This document shows positions 54,679 through 63,597 of a DNA stretch of 64,000 bases, in pieces. Position 1 is the first letter of the stretch. Each line of letters starts with the position of its first letter. Below the pieces are notes generated by a model that worked only from the letters and a program-made list of their open reading frames with translations, searched no databases and was not told the DNA's origin. The stretch lies in NCBI RefSeq assembly GCF_005860795.2, contig NZ_CP058350.1, forward strand, positions 1,704,501-1,768,500, in the 5' to 3' direction. The translations under genes and the position numbers were made by a program. This DNA is from Peteryoungia desertarenae. Its GTDB lineage: Bacteria > Pseudomonadota > Alphaproteobacteria > Rhizobiales > Rhizobiaceae.

Positions 54679-54906
54679 ATGGAAGCGGAAGCAGCAAAGT
54701 ACATCGGCGCGGGTCTCGCATGCCTCGGCATGGCTGGTACGTCCCTCGCTCTCGGCCGTATCTTCGGTGACTACCTGACCGGCGCACTGCGCAACCCGTC
54801 GGCTGCTGACAGCCAGTTCGGCCGTCTGGTATTCGGCTTCGCCGTTACGGAAGCTCTGGGCATCTTCTCGCTGCTCATCGCTCTCCTTCTCCTGTTCGCC
54901 GTCTAA
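54679..54906 (+). CDS. atpE: ATP synthase F0 subunit c
   Basis: 75 residues: MEAEAAKYIGAGLACLGMAG, helix 1 with the Gly-rich pattern, a polar loop (RNPSAADSQFGR), helix 2 with the proton-binding acidic residue Glu in AVTEALGIFSLLIAL. AAGGAG precedes the ATG. Confidence 0.97.
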   Translation: MEAEAAKYIGAGLACLGMAGTSLALGRIFGDYLTGALRNPSAADSQFGRLVFGFAVTEALGIFSLLIALLLLFAV

Positions 54907-54987
54907 TAGCGGCTGGAGTTAGGGATCACAGTTTGCCCTGTGCGGCGGCTGTGATCCCTGCATTTGCGAATACACCTGGAGGTGAGC

Positions 54988-55575
54988 ATGTTTGTGACCC
55001 CCGCCTTTGCCCAGGAAAATCCGGCAGAAGGCCAGCTTCACACAGAAACCGGCGTTGCTCATGACGAGCCGGCGAGTGGTGTGTTTCCGCCGTTCGATAC
55101 GTCGACCTACGCTTCGCAATTGCTGTGGCTGGTCCTTACATTCGGCGTATTCTACATGCTCATGCAGAAGGTCATCGTGCCGCGTGTTGGCGGCATTCTC
55201 GAAGACCGTCATGACCGCATTGCCCAGGATCTTGATGAGGCGTCCCGCCTCAAGGCCGAGGCAGATGCTGCTATTGAAACTTACGAGCGCGAGTTGAGCG
55301 CTGCCAAGGCGAAGGCCGGGCAGATTGCTTCTGTGGCTCGGGACGAGGCAAAGGCGAAGGCCGATGCTGAGCGCGCGGCGATTGAAGCCGAACTGAACCA
55401 GAAGGTTGCCGCTGCCGAAGCGCGCATTGCCGACATCAAGGCCAAGGCGTTTGCCGAGGTGGACACGATTGCGGTCGACACGGTCGGAACGATCGTCGAG
55501 CAACTGATCGGCGCCAAGGCGACCGCTGCCGACATCAAGGCTGCTGTCAGCGGCACAACGAAACAGGGAGCTTGA
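54988..55575 (+). CDS. atpG: ATP synthase F0 subunit b' (AtpG)
   Basis: 195 residues from [12 protein letters not shown] after CTGGAGG. An N-terminal extension of about 45 residues precedes the single membrane helix ([19 protein letters not shown]), then a long Ala/Glu/Lys-rich coiled coil. This is the b' subunit, present with b in alphaproteobacteria; the two form a heterodimeric stator. The reading frame start upstream at 54964 is not used because the ribosome binding site fits only 54988. Confidence 0.93.
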   Translation: MFVTPAFAQENPAEGQLHTETGVAHDEPASGVFPPFDTSTYASQLLWLVLTFGVFYMLMQKVIVPRVGGILEDRHDRIAQDLDEASRLKAEADAAIETYERELSAAKAKAGQIASVARDEAKAKADAERAAIEAELNQKVAAAEARIADIKAKAFAEVDTIAVDTVGTIVEQLIGAKATAADIKAAVSGTTKQGA

Positions 55576-55579
55576 GGTC

Positions 55580-56059
55580 ATGGATTCGTCATTCTTTGCC
55601 CTGCTTGGCCTGATCCTGTTTTTCGCTTTGCTCGCTTACCTGAAGGTGCCGGGCATGATCGGCAGGGCGCTTGATGAACGCGCCAAGAAGATCGGTGACG
55701 AACTGGCGGAAGCCAAGCGTCTTCGCGAGGAGGCTCAGCATGTTCTGGCTGAGTATCAGCGCAAGCGTAAGGAAGCAGAAGCCGAGGCAGCGGGTATCAT
55801 TGCCGCCGCCGAGCGCGAAGCTGCTGCCCTGACGGCTGAAGCCAAGCAGAAGACCGAGGAATTCGTTGCCCGCCGCAACGCGCTTTCGGAGCAAAAGATC
55901 AAGCAGGCTGAAACGGAGGCGGTGAATGCCGTTCGTGCCGCCGCTGTCGATCTGGCAGTGGCCGCTGCTGAGAAGGTTCTGGCCAAGAAGGCTGACGACG
56001 CTGTTCAGCAGAAGCTCTTTTCGTCCTCCGTTGGCGAGGTGAAGGCGCGTCTGAACTGA
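55580..56059 (+). CDS. atpF: ATP synthase F0 subunit b
   Basis: 159 residues: N-terminal membrane helix (DSSFFALLGLILFFALLAYL), then a charged coiled coil (RALDERAKKIGDELAEAKRLREEAQ and so on). Begins 4 nt after the b' stop. The F1 genes are not in the window, the usual split of F0 and F1 in this group. Confidence 0.95.
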   Translation: MDSSFFALLGLILFFALLAYLKVPGMIGRALDERAKKIGDELAEAKRLREEAQHVLAEYQRKRKEAEAEAAGIIAAAEREAAALTAEAKQKTEEFVARRNALSEQKIKQAETEAVNAVRAAAVDLAVAAAEKVLAKKADDAVQQKLFSSSVGEVKARLN

Positions 56060-56082
56060 ATTCGTGCCGATCTTGTCTTTTG

Positions 56083-56109
56083 AGGCCCCGGTGAGAACCG
56101 GGGCCTTTT
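56083..56109 (+). terminator. Terminator of the atp F0 operon
   Basis: Perfect 10-bp stem AGGCCCCGGT / ACCGGGGCCT with loop GAGA, followed by four T residues. Confidence 0.92.
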
Positions 56110-56138
56110 GCATTCTGGCATGGCTGATGCAGTGAATG

Positions 56139-56804
56139 TTAATTTGGCCGCAACGGTCGAAAGCTCATGCGGTGGAGCGGGCAAGGACCTTCAATCGCAA
56201 TCGCTGCCCGATGCATGGCTGTTCCGTACCCCGCGTGCAATTCGAAGCCGTAGGACGGATAAAGTGCCGCCGTCCGTTCCATCATGCGGTCACGTATCAC
56301 TTTTGCAATGATCGAAGCTGCGGCAATCGAAACTGACCGCGCGTCCCCCTTGATCACGGCTGTACCCCTGCAGGGCAAAGCAGGTGGGACATCGCGGCCA
56401 TCGGTCAATACATGGCCGACGGACTGCCCGGCGGGCAGTGCAAGACCGGCGACTGCGCGCTGCATGGCATCAAGGCTCGCCTTGCGAATATCCGTGGCGT
56501 CAATCCGCCGGGGTGATGAAGACGCAATAGACACCGTCGCAACTTTCAGAATTTCCTCATAAAGTGCGTCCCGCTGCTTTGCCGAAAGTTTTTTAGAATC
56601 GTTGAGACCATCGGGAATATGATCTCGGTCCAGGATGACGGCTGCCGCTACGACTGGGCCTGCGAGCGGACCACGACCGGCTTCATCCGTCCCGGCCACC
56701 GGCCAGACCCCCTTACGCCGAAGGGCTTCTTCCAACGAGAAGTCCGGGCCGTTCGGCAGATCGTCAAAAAGCCTGGGAGAATCGGGTGGCGTGCGCGCTT
56801 TCAT
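56139..56804 (-). CDS. rnhB: Ribonuclease HII
   Basis: Removes RNA from RNA-DNA hybrids and single ribonucleotides. 221 residues from [15 protein letters not shown]. Active-site residues: [19 protein letters not shown] (Asp-Glu), [40 protein letters not shown] (Asp), and [11 protein letters not shown] with the family's fourth carboxylate region. An upstream start adding [12 protein letters not shown] is possible but does not look like RNase HII. Follows the radical SAM gene on the same strand; converges with the atp operon. Confidence 0.95.
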   Translation of the reverse strand: MKARTPPDSPRLFDDLPNGPDFSLEEALRRKGVWPVAGTDEAGRGPLAGPVVAAAVILDRDHIPDGLNDSKKLSAKQRDALYEEILKVATVSIASSSPRRIDATDIRKASLDAMQRAVAGLALPAGQSVGHVLTDGRDVPPALPCRGTAVIKGDARSVSIAAASIIAKVIRDRMMERTAALYPSYGFELHAGYGTAMHRAAIAIEGPCPLHRMSFRPLRPN

Positions 56805-56987
56805 GCGGCAGAAGTCGCACGCACACCCGATCTCTTGCAAGCCCCCGGCATCACGACAGGCAGGGCACCTGAGGCGAGGCGGCCGCCGGGGGTATTCCGG
56901 GCGCGAGGCGGCGGATCCGCGACCGGAAATTCAAAGCGGCCAAAGGCCATTCTGTCTTAATCTGGATGCCTCTCCTCACGCTCACAT

Positions 56988-58145
56988 TCAGAGCAGGGAA
57001 AGCTGCACGCCACTGCCCAGCGGCGGCACAAACAGATCATCCCGCAACTGCGCGCTGCGACGGCCAAGACCTAGACGCTTGGCGGCCATCTCGAACCGGC
57101 GGCTGATCTGCCAGGCGTAAGGGCCGGTACCCCGCATCCGCTTCCCGAATTCGGCATCATAATCCTTGCCGTCCCGCATAGAACGCAGCAACGACATCAC
57201 ATGGCGATAGCGATCCGGGTAATGCTGCAGGAGCCAGTCCCGAAAGAGCGGGCTGACCTCAAGCGGCAGACGCAAAAGCACATAACTTGCTTCGCACGCT
57301 CCCGCCACCTTTGCCGAGTCAAGAATACGCTCCAACTCGTGATCATTGAGAGCCGGGATAAGGGGGGAAGCCAGCACACTGGTTGGAATGCCCGCATCAC
57401 TCAACTTGCGAATGGCTTCCAGACGTTTGGCCGGCGTCGAGGCGCGTGGTTCCATCAGTCGCGCAAGCTTCCTGTCCAGTGTTGTGACAGACAGACCGAC
57501 CTTGACCAGCCCTCGTTCAGCCATGGAGGCAAGAATATCGATGTCGCGCGTCACGAGCGCAGACTTGGTCACGATCATCACCGGATGATTGGCCTTGTCC
57601 AGGACTTCGAGAATCTGGCGCATGATCCGCCATTCCCGCTCAATCGGCTGATAAGGGTCCGTATTGGTGCCGATCGCGATCGTTTTGGGCTTATAGCCCG
57701 GCTTGCCCAGTTCGCGCTCAAGAAGGCGCGGAGCATCGGGCTTGGCAAAGAGCTTGGCCTCGAAGTCCAGGCCCGCCGAAAGGCCCATATAGGCGTGGCT
57801 TGGCCGGGCGAAACAATAGACGCAGCCATGCTCGCAGCCACGATAGGGATTGACTGAGCGGTCAAACGGCAGGTCAGGTGAATCATTCCGGGTGATAACC
57901 GAACGTGGACGCTCAACCTGCACTTCCGTCCGGAAGGGTGGCATGTCCTCCAGCGTCTGCCAGCCGTCATCGAAGGCCACGCGTTCCTGGCTCTCAAAGC
58001 GCCCGCTTGGATTAAGGGTCGCACCCCGACCACGACGTCGGTCTATTTCGATGCGCATGCCCGATGCCTTCACGATCGCATCGGCAATATCAGCCGTATT
58101 GGCAGGCTGAAATGCAGCCTGCCCGACAAGGGACAGCTCGGTCAT
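56988..58145 (-). CDS. PA0069-family radical SAM protein
   Basis: 385 residues. The radical SAM cluster is CEHGCVYCFARPSHAYMG (CxxxCxxC), near residue 105, then a TIM-barrel body with VMIVTKSALVTRDIDIL and LPLEVSPLFRDWLLQHYP. This is the PA0069 group, related to spore photoproduct lyase-like enzymes; in vivo reaction unknown. The N-terminal 80 residues are hydrophilic (RRRGRGATLNPSGRFE). rnhB lies 184 nt downstream; an operon with rnhB and possible role in DNA repair is a common arrangement in rhizobia. Confidence 0.9.
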   Translation of the reverse strand: MTELSLVGQAAFQPANTADIADAIVKASGMRIEIDRRRGRGATLNPSGRFESQERVAFDDGWQTLEDMPPFRTEVQVERPRSVITRNDSPDLPFDRSVNPYRGCEHGCVYCFARPSHAYMGLSAGLDFEAKLFAKPDAPRLLERELGKPGYKPKTIAIGTNTDPYQPIEREWRIMRQILEVLDKANHPVMIVTKSALVTRDIDILASMAERGLVKVGLSVTTLDRKLARLMEPRASTPAKRLEAIRKLSDAGIPTSVLASPLIPALNDHELERILDSAKVAGACEASYVLLRLPLEVSPLFRDWLLQHYPDRYRHVMSLLRSMRDGKDYDAEFGKRMRGTGPYAWQISRRFEMAAKRLGLGRRSAQLRDDLFVPPLGSGVQLSLL

Positions 58146-58276
58146 GTTTGGCTCCTTGCGAGTCTCACAGGCTCGCTGTGACGACTATATTCCTAGCTCA
58201 CAAAAGAGAACAATGCAAGAACAAACTTTGAAAATGTCTGCTGGCAAATTTTTGTGCATTGCGATATTCATGGGCA

Positions 58277-58798
58277 ATGTTGACAGTCATCATGGAATGC
58301 CGGGATCAGGAACCGGAACTCGCCCAGACCTTGTCGATCCTTGTACCCGCTGCGGTAGAAGGCCTTGTCTGTGATGTCATCATTCTGGATCATGGCTCAA
58401 AGGACGGATCTTCGGCAGTCGCAGATGCAGCCGGTTGCCGATTTTATCAGCAATGGGACATGAAGGAAGTGCTGTCCACGGTGCGCGGTGAATGGCTTCT
58501 CTTGGTGGAGCCAGGCGCGCGTTTGACACAGGGATGGATAGAGGAAGTCGCGGAATATGTGGCGCTTAACAAGCTTCCGGCCCATTTCACCCACTCGAGT
58601 CGCTACAGGCTACCCTTCTATCGCCGTCTCATGAGAGCGCGTCCGCCGCTTGAACAGGGTTTTCTGATCCCACGGCGTCAGGCGCTCGCGCGTGCCAGAG
58701 CCGATAGCGGCCTTGGGCATCTGGTAAACGGACATAAATCCCGCCGCCTGATGTCGGAGATCATCCCGTCATGGGTGGCCCGGGAAGCCAGAAGCTGA
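58277..58798 (+). CDS. Minimal glycosyltransferase-2-like protein
   Basis: 173 residues from MLTVIMECRDQEPELAQTL (an upstream GTG or ATG at 58259 is weaker). The fold-start matches GT-A: TVIMECRDQEPE, then DVIILDHGSKDGSSAVADAAG where HGSKDGS replaces the usual DGS-x-DG, and a short C-terminal part (GEWLLLVEPGARLTQGWIEEV, like the DxD region without a clear DxD). It is shorter than a full glycosyltransferase and may be inactive or have a special substrate. Convergent with moaB. Confidence 0.75.
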   Translation: MLTVIMECRDQEPELAQTLSILVPAAVEGLVCDVIILDHGSKDGSSAVADAAGCRFYQQWDMKEVLSTVRGEWLLLVEPGARLTQGWIEEVAEYVALNKLPAHFTHSSRYRLPFYRRLMRARPPLEQGFLIPRRQALARARADSGLGHLVNGHKSRRLMSEIIPSWVAREARS

Positions 58799-58825
58799 CG
58801 AGACCTGCAATCCCCTCTTGACCGA

Positions 58826-59374
58826 CTATTTGCCGCTGCGGCGCAGATGTTCATCCAGCCGTGGCATGATCTCGACGAAATTGCAGGGCATATGCCGGTA
58901 GTCGAGTTGCCATTTGAGGATACCGTCCCAGGCATCCTTGCAGGCGCCGGGAGAGCCCGGCAGGACAAAGATGAAGGTGGCGTTGGCAACGCCACCGGTC
59001 GCCCGTGACTGGATCGTCGAGGTTCCAATCTTGTCATAGGAGAGCCGATGAAACACCTCGGAGAAACCGTCCATTCGCTTCTCGAAAAGCGGCTCCAGGG
59101 CCTCCGGCGTCACGTCGCGTCCGGTAAATCCGGTTCCGCCCGTTGTAATCACAACATCGATTGCTTCTTGAAGCGTCCAGGCCTCCACCTGGTTGCGGAT
59201 GGCAACGCGATCATCGGGCACGATTGCCCGTGCTTCCAGCCGGTGGCCTGCCTCTTCGATGCGCCTCACCAGCGTATCGCCGGATTTGTCCTCTGCGAGG
59301 CTGCGTGTGTCCGACACTGTCAGTACGGCGATCCCAACGGGAAGGAAAGGGCGGCTTTCATCAATCCTGCTCAT
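58826..59374 (-). CDS. moaB: Molybdenum cofactor biosynthesis protein MoaB
   Basis: 182 residues. MPT-adenylyltransferase-type fold (MogA/MoaB): GIAVLTVSDTRSLAEDKSGDTL, VVITTGGTGFTGRDVTPEALEPL and LPGSPGACKDAWDGIL. MoaB adenylates molybdopterin or acts as a MogA paralogue. Lies 2 nt after ispE on the same strand, probably one transcript with ispE and the TPR gene. Confidence 0.95.
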   Translation of the reverse strand: MSRIDESRPFLPVGIAVLTVSDTRSLAEDKSGDTLVRRIEEAGHRLEARAIVPDDRVAIRNQVEAWTLQEAIDVVITTGGTGFTGRDVTPEALEPLFEKRMDGFSEVFHRLSYDKIGTSTIQSRATGGVANATFIFVLPGSPGACKDAWDGILKWQLDYRHMPCNFVEIMPRLDEHLRRSGK

Positions 59375-59376
59375 CT

Positions 59377-60285
59377 TCAGGCTCCCGCAACGCTGCGTGT
59401 CAGAAGTACATACCAGTTGGGTCTGAAGGCCGAAAGCGCAAGGGCAGCCTTGAGAGCCGCCGCTTCCGTCTTGTAGAGGCCGAAACAGGTGGCGCCTGAA
59501 CCAGACATCCGGAAAACCTCGGCCTCGCTCTGCCGTAGCAGATCGCAGGCCTCGGCGATCTCCGGCTCAAGCGCGGCGGCAGGACCCTGCAAATCATTGC
59601 GCAGGCCACGCATTGCCGCGAGCCATGCGGTTTCATCAGCCTCTGCCGGCAGCCCGTCGATCGCAGCATTGTCGCGCTTGTCCAGCCTGCGGAATATCTC
59701 CGGAGTGGAGACCGGCTTCAGCGGGTTGAGCAGGACCATCGGATAACCCGGCAGATCCACAGGTTGAAGCTCCTCCCCGATGCCGCGTGCGCGCAGCGGA
59801 ACCGAAGACAGGCACATCGGCACATCGGCTCCGAGCTTGAGCGCGATGTGCATCAGCGTCGCGGATGGAAGTTCGCTACCCCAAAGCCGCATCAGGCCAC
59901 GCAGAGTTGCGGCCGCGTCGGCAGATCCTCCGCCAATTCCGGAGGCAACAGGCAGGTTTTTTTCAAGCGTGATCGCCACCGGCCCATGATATTGGCCAGT
60001 GTCGTCAAGCGTAGCGCGTAGCAGATCGCGCGCCCGGATGATCAGATTGTCTGCTTCACCCGCGTTGTTACCGGACAGCAATGGCCCGAATCGGCCTGAA
60101 ATTGCCAGACTGTCGGCCGCGGCGGCTTCGAACGACAGCTCATCACCGTCCTCCGCAAATGTCACAAGCGTGTCGAGAAGATGATAGCCGTCTTCCCGTC
60201 GCCCTGTCACATGGAGTGCAAGATTGATCTTGGCTGACGCGGTTTCCTCCACACGCCCAGCCGATACAGCGGTTGAAGTCGTCAC
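59377..60285 (-). CDS. ispE: 4-diphosphocytidyl-2-C-methyl-D-erythritol kinase IspE
   Basis: Fourth step of the MEP isoprenoid pathway. 302 residues, GHMP kinase: ASAKINLALHVTGRREDGYHLLDTLV (motif 1), NLPVASGIGGGSADAAATLRGL (motif 2, P-loop) and FRMSGSGATCFGLYKT (motif 3). GTG start at 60285, 3 nt after the TPR gene; the first 13 residues have no strong ribosome binding site and a GTG 11 codons later is an alternative. Confidence 0.93.
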   Translation of the reverse strand: MTTSTAVSAGRVEETASAKINLALHVTGRREDGYHLLDTLVTFAEDGDELSFEAAAADSLAISGRFGPLLSGNNAGEADNLIIRARDLLRATLDDTGQYHGPVAITLEKNLPVASGIGGGSADAAATLRGLMRLWGSELPSATLMHIALKLGADVPMCLSSVPLRARGIGEELQPVDLPGYPMVLLNPLKPVSTPEIFRRLDKRDNAAIDGLPAEADETAWLAAMRGLRNDLQGPAAALEPEIAEACDLLRQSEAEVFRMSGSGATCFGLYKTEAAALKAALALSAFRPNWYVLLTRSVAGA

Positions 60286-60288
60286 GGA

Positions 60289-62109
60289 TCAGGATTTCCG
60301 ATCAGCGTCTTCGACCGGCTCCTCAACAGGCTTTGTCGTCGCATTCGCGGCATCAGCCTCAATCGGCGGCAGTCCGTTGTTGATCTTGTTCTGGATCTTC
60401 GGGACCTCGGCCTCTTCGGGCTCGGAGGCCAGTGCCCGCTTCCACTGATAGACAGCCTCAAGCTTCCTGCCGACCCGCCAATAGGCATCCCCCAGATGGT
60501 CGTTGATCGTCGGGTCGCCGGCGCGAAGCTCGATTGCCCGCTCCAGTTCTCTGACAGCATCGTCAAACCGGCCCAGACGGTAATAGGCCCAGCCCAGCGA
60601 GTCGACGATATAGCCGTCGTCAGGACGCAACTCCACGGCCTTCTTGATCATCTCCAGGCCTTCCTGGAGATTGCGGTTCATGTCGACCCAGGAATAGCCG
60701 AGATAGTTCAGCACCTGCGGCTGGTCCGGATTGAGCTCCAGAGCCTTATGGAAGTTGGGTTCGGCCTTCTCCCACTCCTTCAGCCGCTCATAGGCGATGC
60801 CACGCTGGAAGAAGACGGACCAGTGGCTCCTGTTCGGATTGGGCCCGATGATTTCGATCGCCCGATCATAGTTTTCCGCCATGGCACGATAGTCTTCGGC
60901 GGAAGACAGCACACTGCCATAGGCGAGATAGCTGCGAATATCGTTCGGATCAGCCGCGATCAGCCCCTGCAGGTGTTCGCGTGCTTCCTCCACCTTGCCA
61001 GTTTCCGCAAGGGTCAGGCCAAGCTGCAATTCCGAAATCCGCCGCATCGGCGAATCCACCGGTACCATGCTATAGAACTCGATGGCCTTTTCCAGTCGCT
61101 CGGTGCTTTCGGCAATACCGCCAAGCAGCACAAGCGTGTCGGCGCTTTGAGGGTCGAGAGCATGGGCCAGCTGGAGATAAAGCATGACCGTATCTTCGGC
61201 GCCTTCCCTGTTCAGCGCGCCGCCAATCGAGAACAGCACTCCGGCAGCCCCTTGTGCCGCCGTGGCAACCACCGGCTCCGGCTTCTCGCCCGCTTCGATC
61301 CGATCCCGCAGCGCCTTGAACGGCGCATAGTTGGAAATCAGCTCGTCCCCGGCTGAAATGGCATCGAGCGCCTTTTGCTTGTTGCCGACAGACGCTTCGA
61401 GGGTAGCCAGCGCAATCACCGCCCGCGCGAAGGTGTCGGGCGCGGTTGCACCACCGGGACGATCTGTAACCGTATCGGTAAGCCGCTTGCGCGCCGTGTC
61501 CACGTCACCGATCATCGCGGCCATCACGCCGGCATTGTAGTTCGTAAAGATCTTGTACCAGCTTGGACCGTCAAGCTCCTGAATGCTGGCAAGTGCCTCC
61601 TTGCCCTCACCCTTTCCCGCTCGCGTCCAGGCGATGAGAAGCTCATTCATCAAGCGGTCGAGATCGTTGGGGCCCTGGTACTTAAGGATCGTAAGGGCCT
61701 CGTCATACTGGCCATCGCGAATGGCCTTGAAGCCTCGTGCAATGGAGGTGACCCGCTCGACCGCCCGGTTGGACTTCAACTCCTCGGCAAGCGCTGCGCC
61801 TTCATTAAAATCACCGTTCATGAACAAGGCGATCATCAGGCGTTCCTGGATGGCAAGCTCATTGGGTGAGAAATCGAGGGCCTTTCGATAGAAGCGGACT
61901 GCGTTTTCGTAATCGCGGTCCGTATCGGCCGTACGTGCTGCCAGAAATGCACCTGCGAAAGTTTCGATCTGCGCGAGGTCAAACTCTTCCAAGCCAACCG
62001 TTTCGGTTTGAGCCGGTTCTGCCGCTCTTGTTGCTGTGGTCGATGTCAGGCCGAGCATCAGCACGATGGCCGTGCTGGTAAGGAGGCGAATGGCGGGGCT
62101 TTGCCGCAT
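60289..62109 (-). CDS. Secreted tetratricopeptide repeat protein
   Basis: 606 residues from MRQSPAIRLLTSTAIVLMLG, a Sec signal peptide (cleavage around TRAAEP); a 25-residue upstream reading is rejected. Most of the protein is TPR repeats of 34 residues (for example ENAVRFYRKALDFSPNELAIQERL, AIEFYSMVPVDSPMRRISELQLG, AEPNFHKALELNPDQPQVLNYLGYSWVD, ELERAIELRAGDPTINDHLGDAYWR), about ten in all. The family is widespread in alphaproteobacteria and is periplasmic or outer-membrane associated; partner unknown. A Pro/Glu-rich tail ends the protein. First of a run into ispE and moaB. Confidence 0.88.
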   Translation of the reverse strand: MRQSPAIRLLTSTAIVLMLGLTSTTATRAAEPAQTETVGLEEFDLAQIETFAGAFLAARTADTDRDYENAVRFYRKALDFSPNELAIQERLMIALFMNGDFNEGAALAEELKSNRAVERVTSIARGFKAIRDGQYDEALTILKYQGPNDLDRLMNELLIAWTRAGKGEGKEALASIQELDGPSWYKIFTNYNAGVMAAMIGDVDTARKRLTDTVTDRPGGATAPDTFARAVIALATLEASVGNKQKALDAISAGDELISNYAPFKALRDRIEAGEKPEPVVATAAQGAAGVLFSIGGALNREGAEDTVMLYLQLAHALDPQSADTLVLLGGIAESTERLEKAIEFYSMVPVDSPMRRISELQLGLTLAETGKVEEAREHLQGLIAADPNDIRSYLAYGSVLSSAEDYRAMAENYDRAIEIIGPNPNRSHWSVFFQRGIAYERLKEWEKAEPNFHKALELNPDQPQVLNYLGYSWVDMNRNLQEGLEMIKKAVELRPDDGYIVDSLGWAYYRLGRFDDAVRELERAIELRAGDPTINDHLGDAYWRVGRKLEAVYQWKRALASEPEEAEVPKIQNKINNGLPPIEADAANATTKPVEEPVEDADRKS

Positions 62110-62236
62110 GAAGAAGCCTTTCAAGAACCGATTGTGAGCGCCCGACTGCCTCATGGACAGGCCAGAATGGGCGACATGATTCATTCATAGAATGGCTTTT
62201 TTGAAGCAGACCCGCAAGACGATCGGTGGCCCAGCG

Positions 62237-63253
62237 TCAATTGACGCGGGAAATGCAGAAATCGATCACGTCCAGCAGGGCATTTTTCCATTCTGAATTG
62301 GGCAGCGGCGCCAGCGCATCCCGCGCAATGGTGCCATAATGCTTGGCACGAAGCGTCGTGTCGTTGAGCGCGCCATATTTGGCGATCAGCGAAAGCGCGA
62401 TCTCAAGCTGTTCGTCGCTGCTGTCACCCTTTTCGATCGCGCTGCGCCAGAACTCGCGTTCTTCCGCCGTACCGCGACGATAGGCCAGGATGACCGGCAG
62501 CGTGATCTTGCCCTCGCGGAAGTCATCACCGACATTCTTGCCAAGCTCGACCGCCTTGCCACCATAATCCAGAACGTCATCGACGAGCTGGAAAGCCAGG
62601 CCCAGGTTCATGCCATAGGATTTCAGCGCATTGCGGGTCGCTCGGTCCGTATTGGCAATGATCGGTCCGACTTCGGCAGCCGCTGCAAAGAGCGCTGCCG
62701 TCTTGGCACGAATGACCGACAGATAATCGTCTTCCGTCGTTTCCATGTTCTTGGCGACCGAAAGCTGCAGGACCTCGCCTTCGGCAATCACAGCGGCGGA
62801 CGTTGCCAGCACATCAAGAGCATCAAGCGATCCCACTTCAACCATCATCTTGAACGCCTGGCCAAGCAAAAAGTCGCCAACGAGCACGCTCGCCTGATTG
62901 CCCCAGATCATCCGTGCCGTAGACTTGCCGCGGCGAAGGTCGCTCTCGTCGACAACATCGTCATGCAGCAAGGTGGCTGTATGCATGAATTCCACCGACG
63001 TCGCGAGCTTGATATGTCCTTCGCCTTCGTAGCCGAACATGGACGCTGTCGCGAGCGTCAGCATGGGGCGCAGTCGCTTGCCACCGGAGGAAATGAGGTG
63101 ATTGGCAACTTCCGGGATCATCTGAACGTCTGAACCGGCCTTTGACAGGATCAACTGGTTCACCCGCTCCATTCCGCTCTTGGTCAGGTCCACCAGAGGT
63201 TTGACGGATGCCTGTTTGTTTTTGTTTTCCTCAAGCGGTATGACTACGCCCAA
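62237..63253 (-). CDS. Polyprenyl (octa/decaprenyl) diphosphate synthase
   Basis: 338 residues. Trans-prenyltransferase: first Asp-rich motif LLHDDVVDESDLRRGK (FARM), second QLVDDVLDYGG (SARM), plus SSGGKRLRPMLTLA and GKITLPVILAYRRG. It makes the long side chain of ubiquinone (decaprenyl in rhizobia) from IPP and FPP. Divergent from the DUF2007 gene; 127 nt upstream of the TPR gene. IspB-like; IspB (octaprenyl) or decaprenyl cannot be told from sequence alone. Confidence 0.93.
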   Translation of the reverse strand: MGVVIPLEENKNKQASVKPLVDLTKSGMERVNQLILSKAGSDVQMIPEVANHLISSGGKRLRPMLTLATASMFGYEGEGHIKLATSVEFMHTATLLHDDVVDESDLRRGKSTARMIWGNQASVLVGDFLLGQAFKMMVEVGSLDALDVLATSAAVIAEGEVLQLSVAKNMETTEDDYLSVIRAKTAALFAAAAEVGPIIANTDRATRNALKSYGMNLGLAFQLVDDVLDYGGKAVELGKNVGDDFREGKITLPVILAYRRGTAEEREFWRSAIEKGDSSDEQLEIALSLIAKYGALNDTTLRAKHYGTIARDALAPLPNSEWKNALLDVIDFCISRVN

Positions 63254-63362
63254 CGCACCGGACTCCTGTTAAGTTTTCAAGCGCGACAATAAAAAGCCGG
63301 GGAATGAACGGCAAGGGGCGAATTGTCCCGGCAATCCCCGAGCAGAGGGTTTTCACTGTAAA

Positions 63363-63593
63363 ATGCATGAGATTATCCGTACCAATGACGTAGTTCTTCT
63401 CTCATTTGCCGAAAGTCTCATGCGAGACGCCGGAATTCGATCCCTGATCGCCGATCAGGCGATGAGCATCATGGAAGGTTCGATTGGCATGCTACCGCGT
63501 CGACTTCTGGTCGAATCCGACCGCTCTGACGAGGCAAGGCAGATCCTGACGGATGCCGGTCTCGGCGCAGAACTGCGGGACCAGGAGGGCTGA
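63363..63593 (+). CDS. DUF2007 family small protein
   Basis: 76 residues: MHEIIRTNDVVLLSFAESLMRDAGI, SIMEGSIGMLPRRLLVESDRSDEARQIL. This is DUF2007, a short ferredoxin-fold-like domain of unknown function (sometimes called a putative signal-transducing protein). Just 4 nt separate it from the next gene, so the two are likely cotranscribed. Confidence 0.88.
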   Translation: MHEIIRTNDVVLLSFAESLMRDAGIRSLIADQAMSIMEGSIGMLPRRLLVESDRSDEARQILTDAGLGAELRDQEG

Positions 63594-63597
63594 TTTC

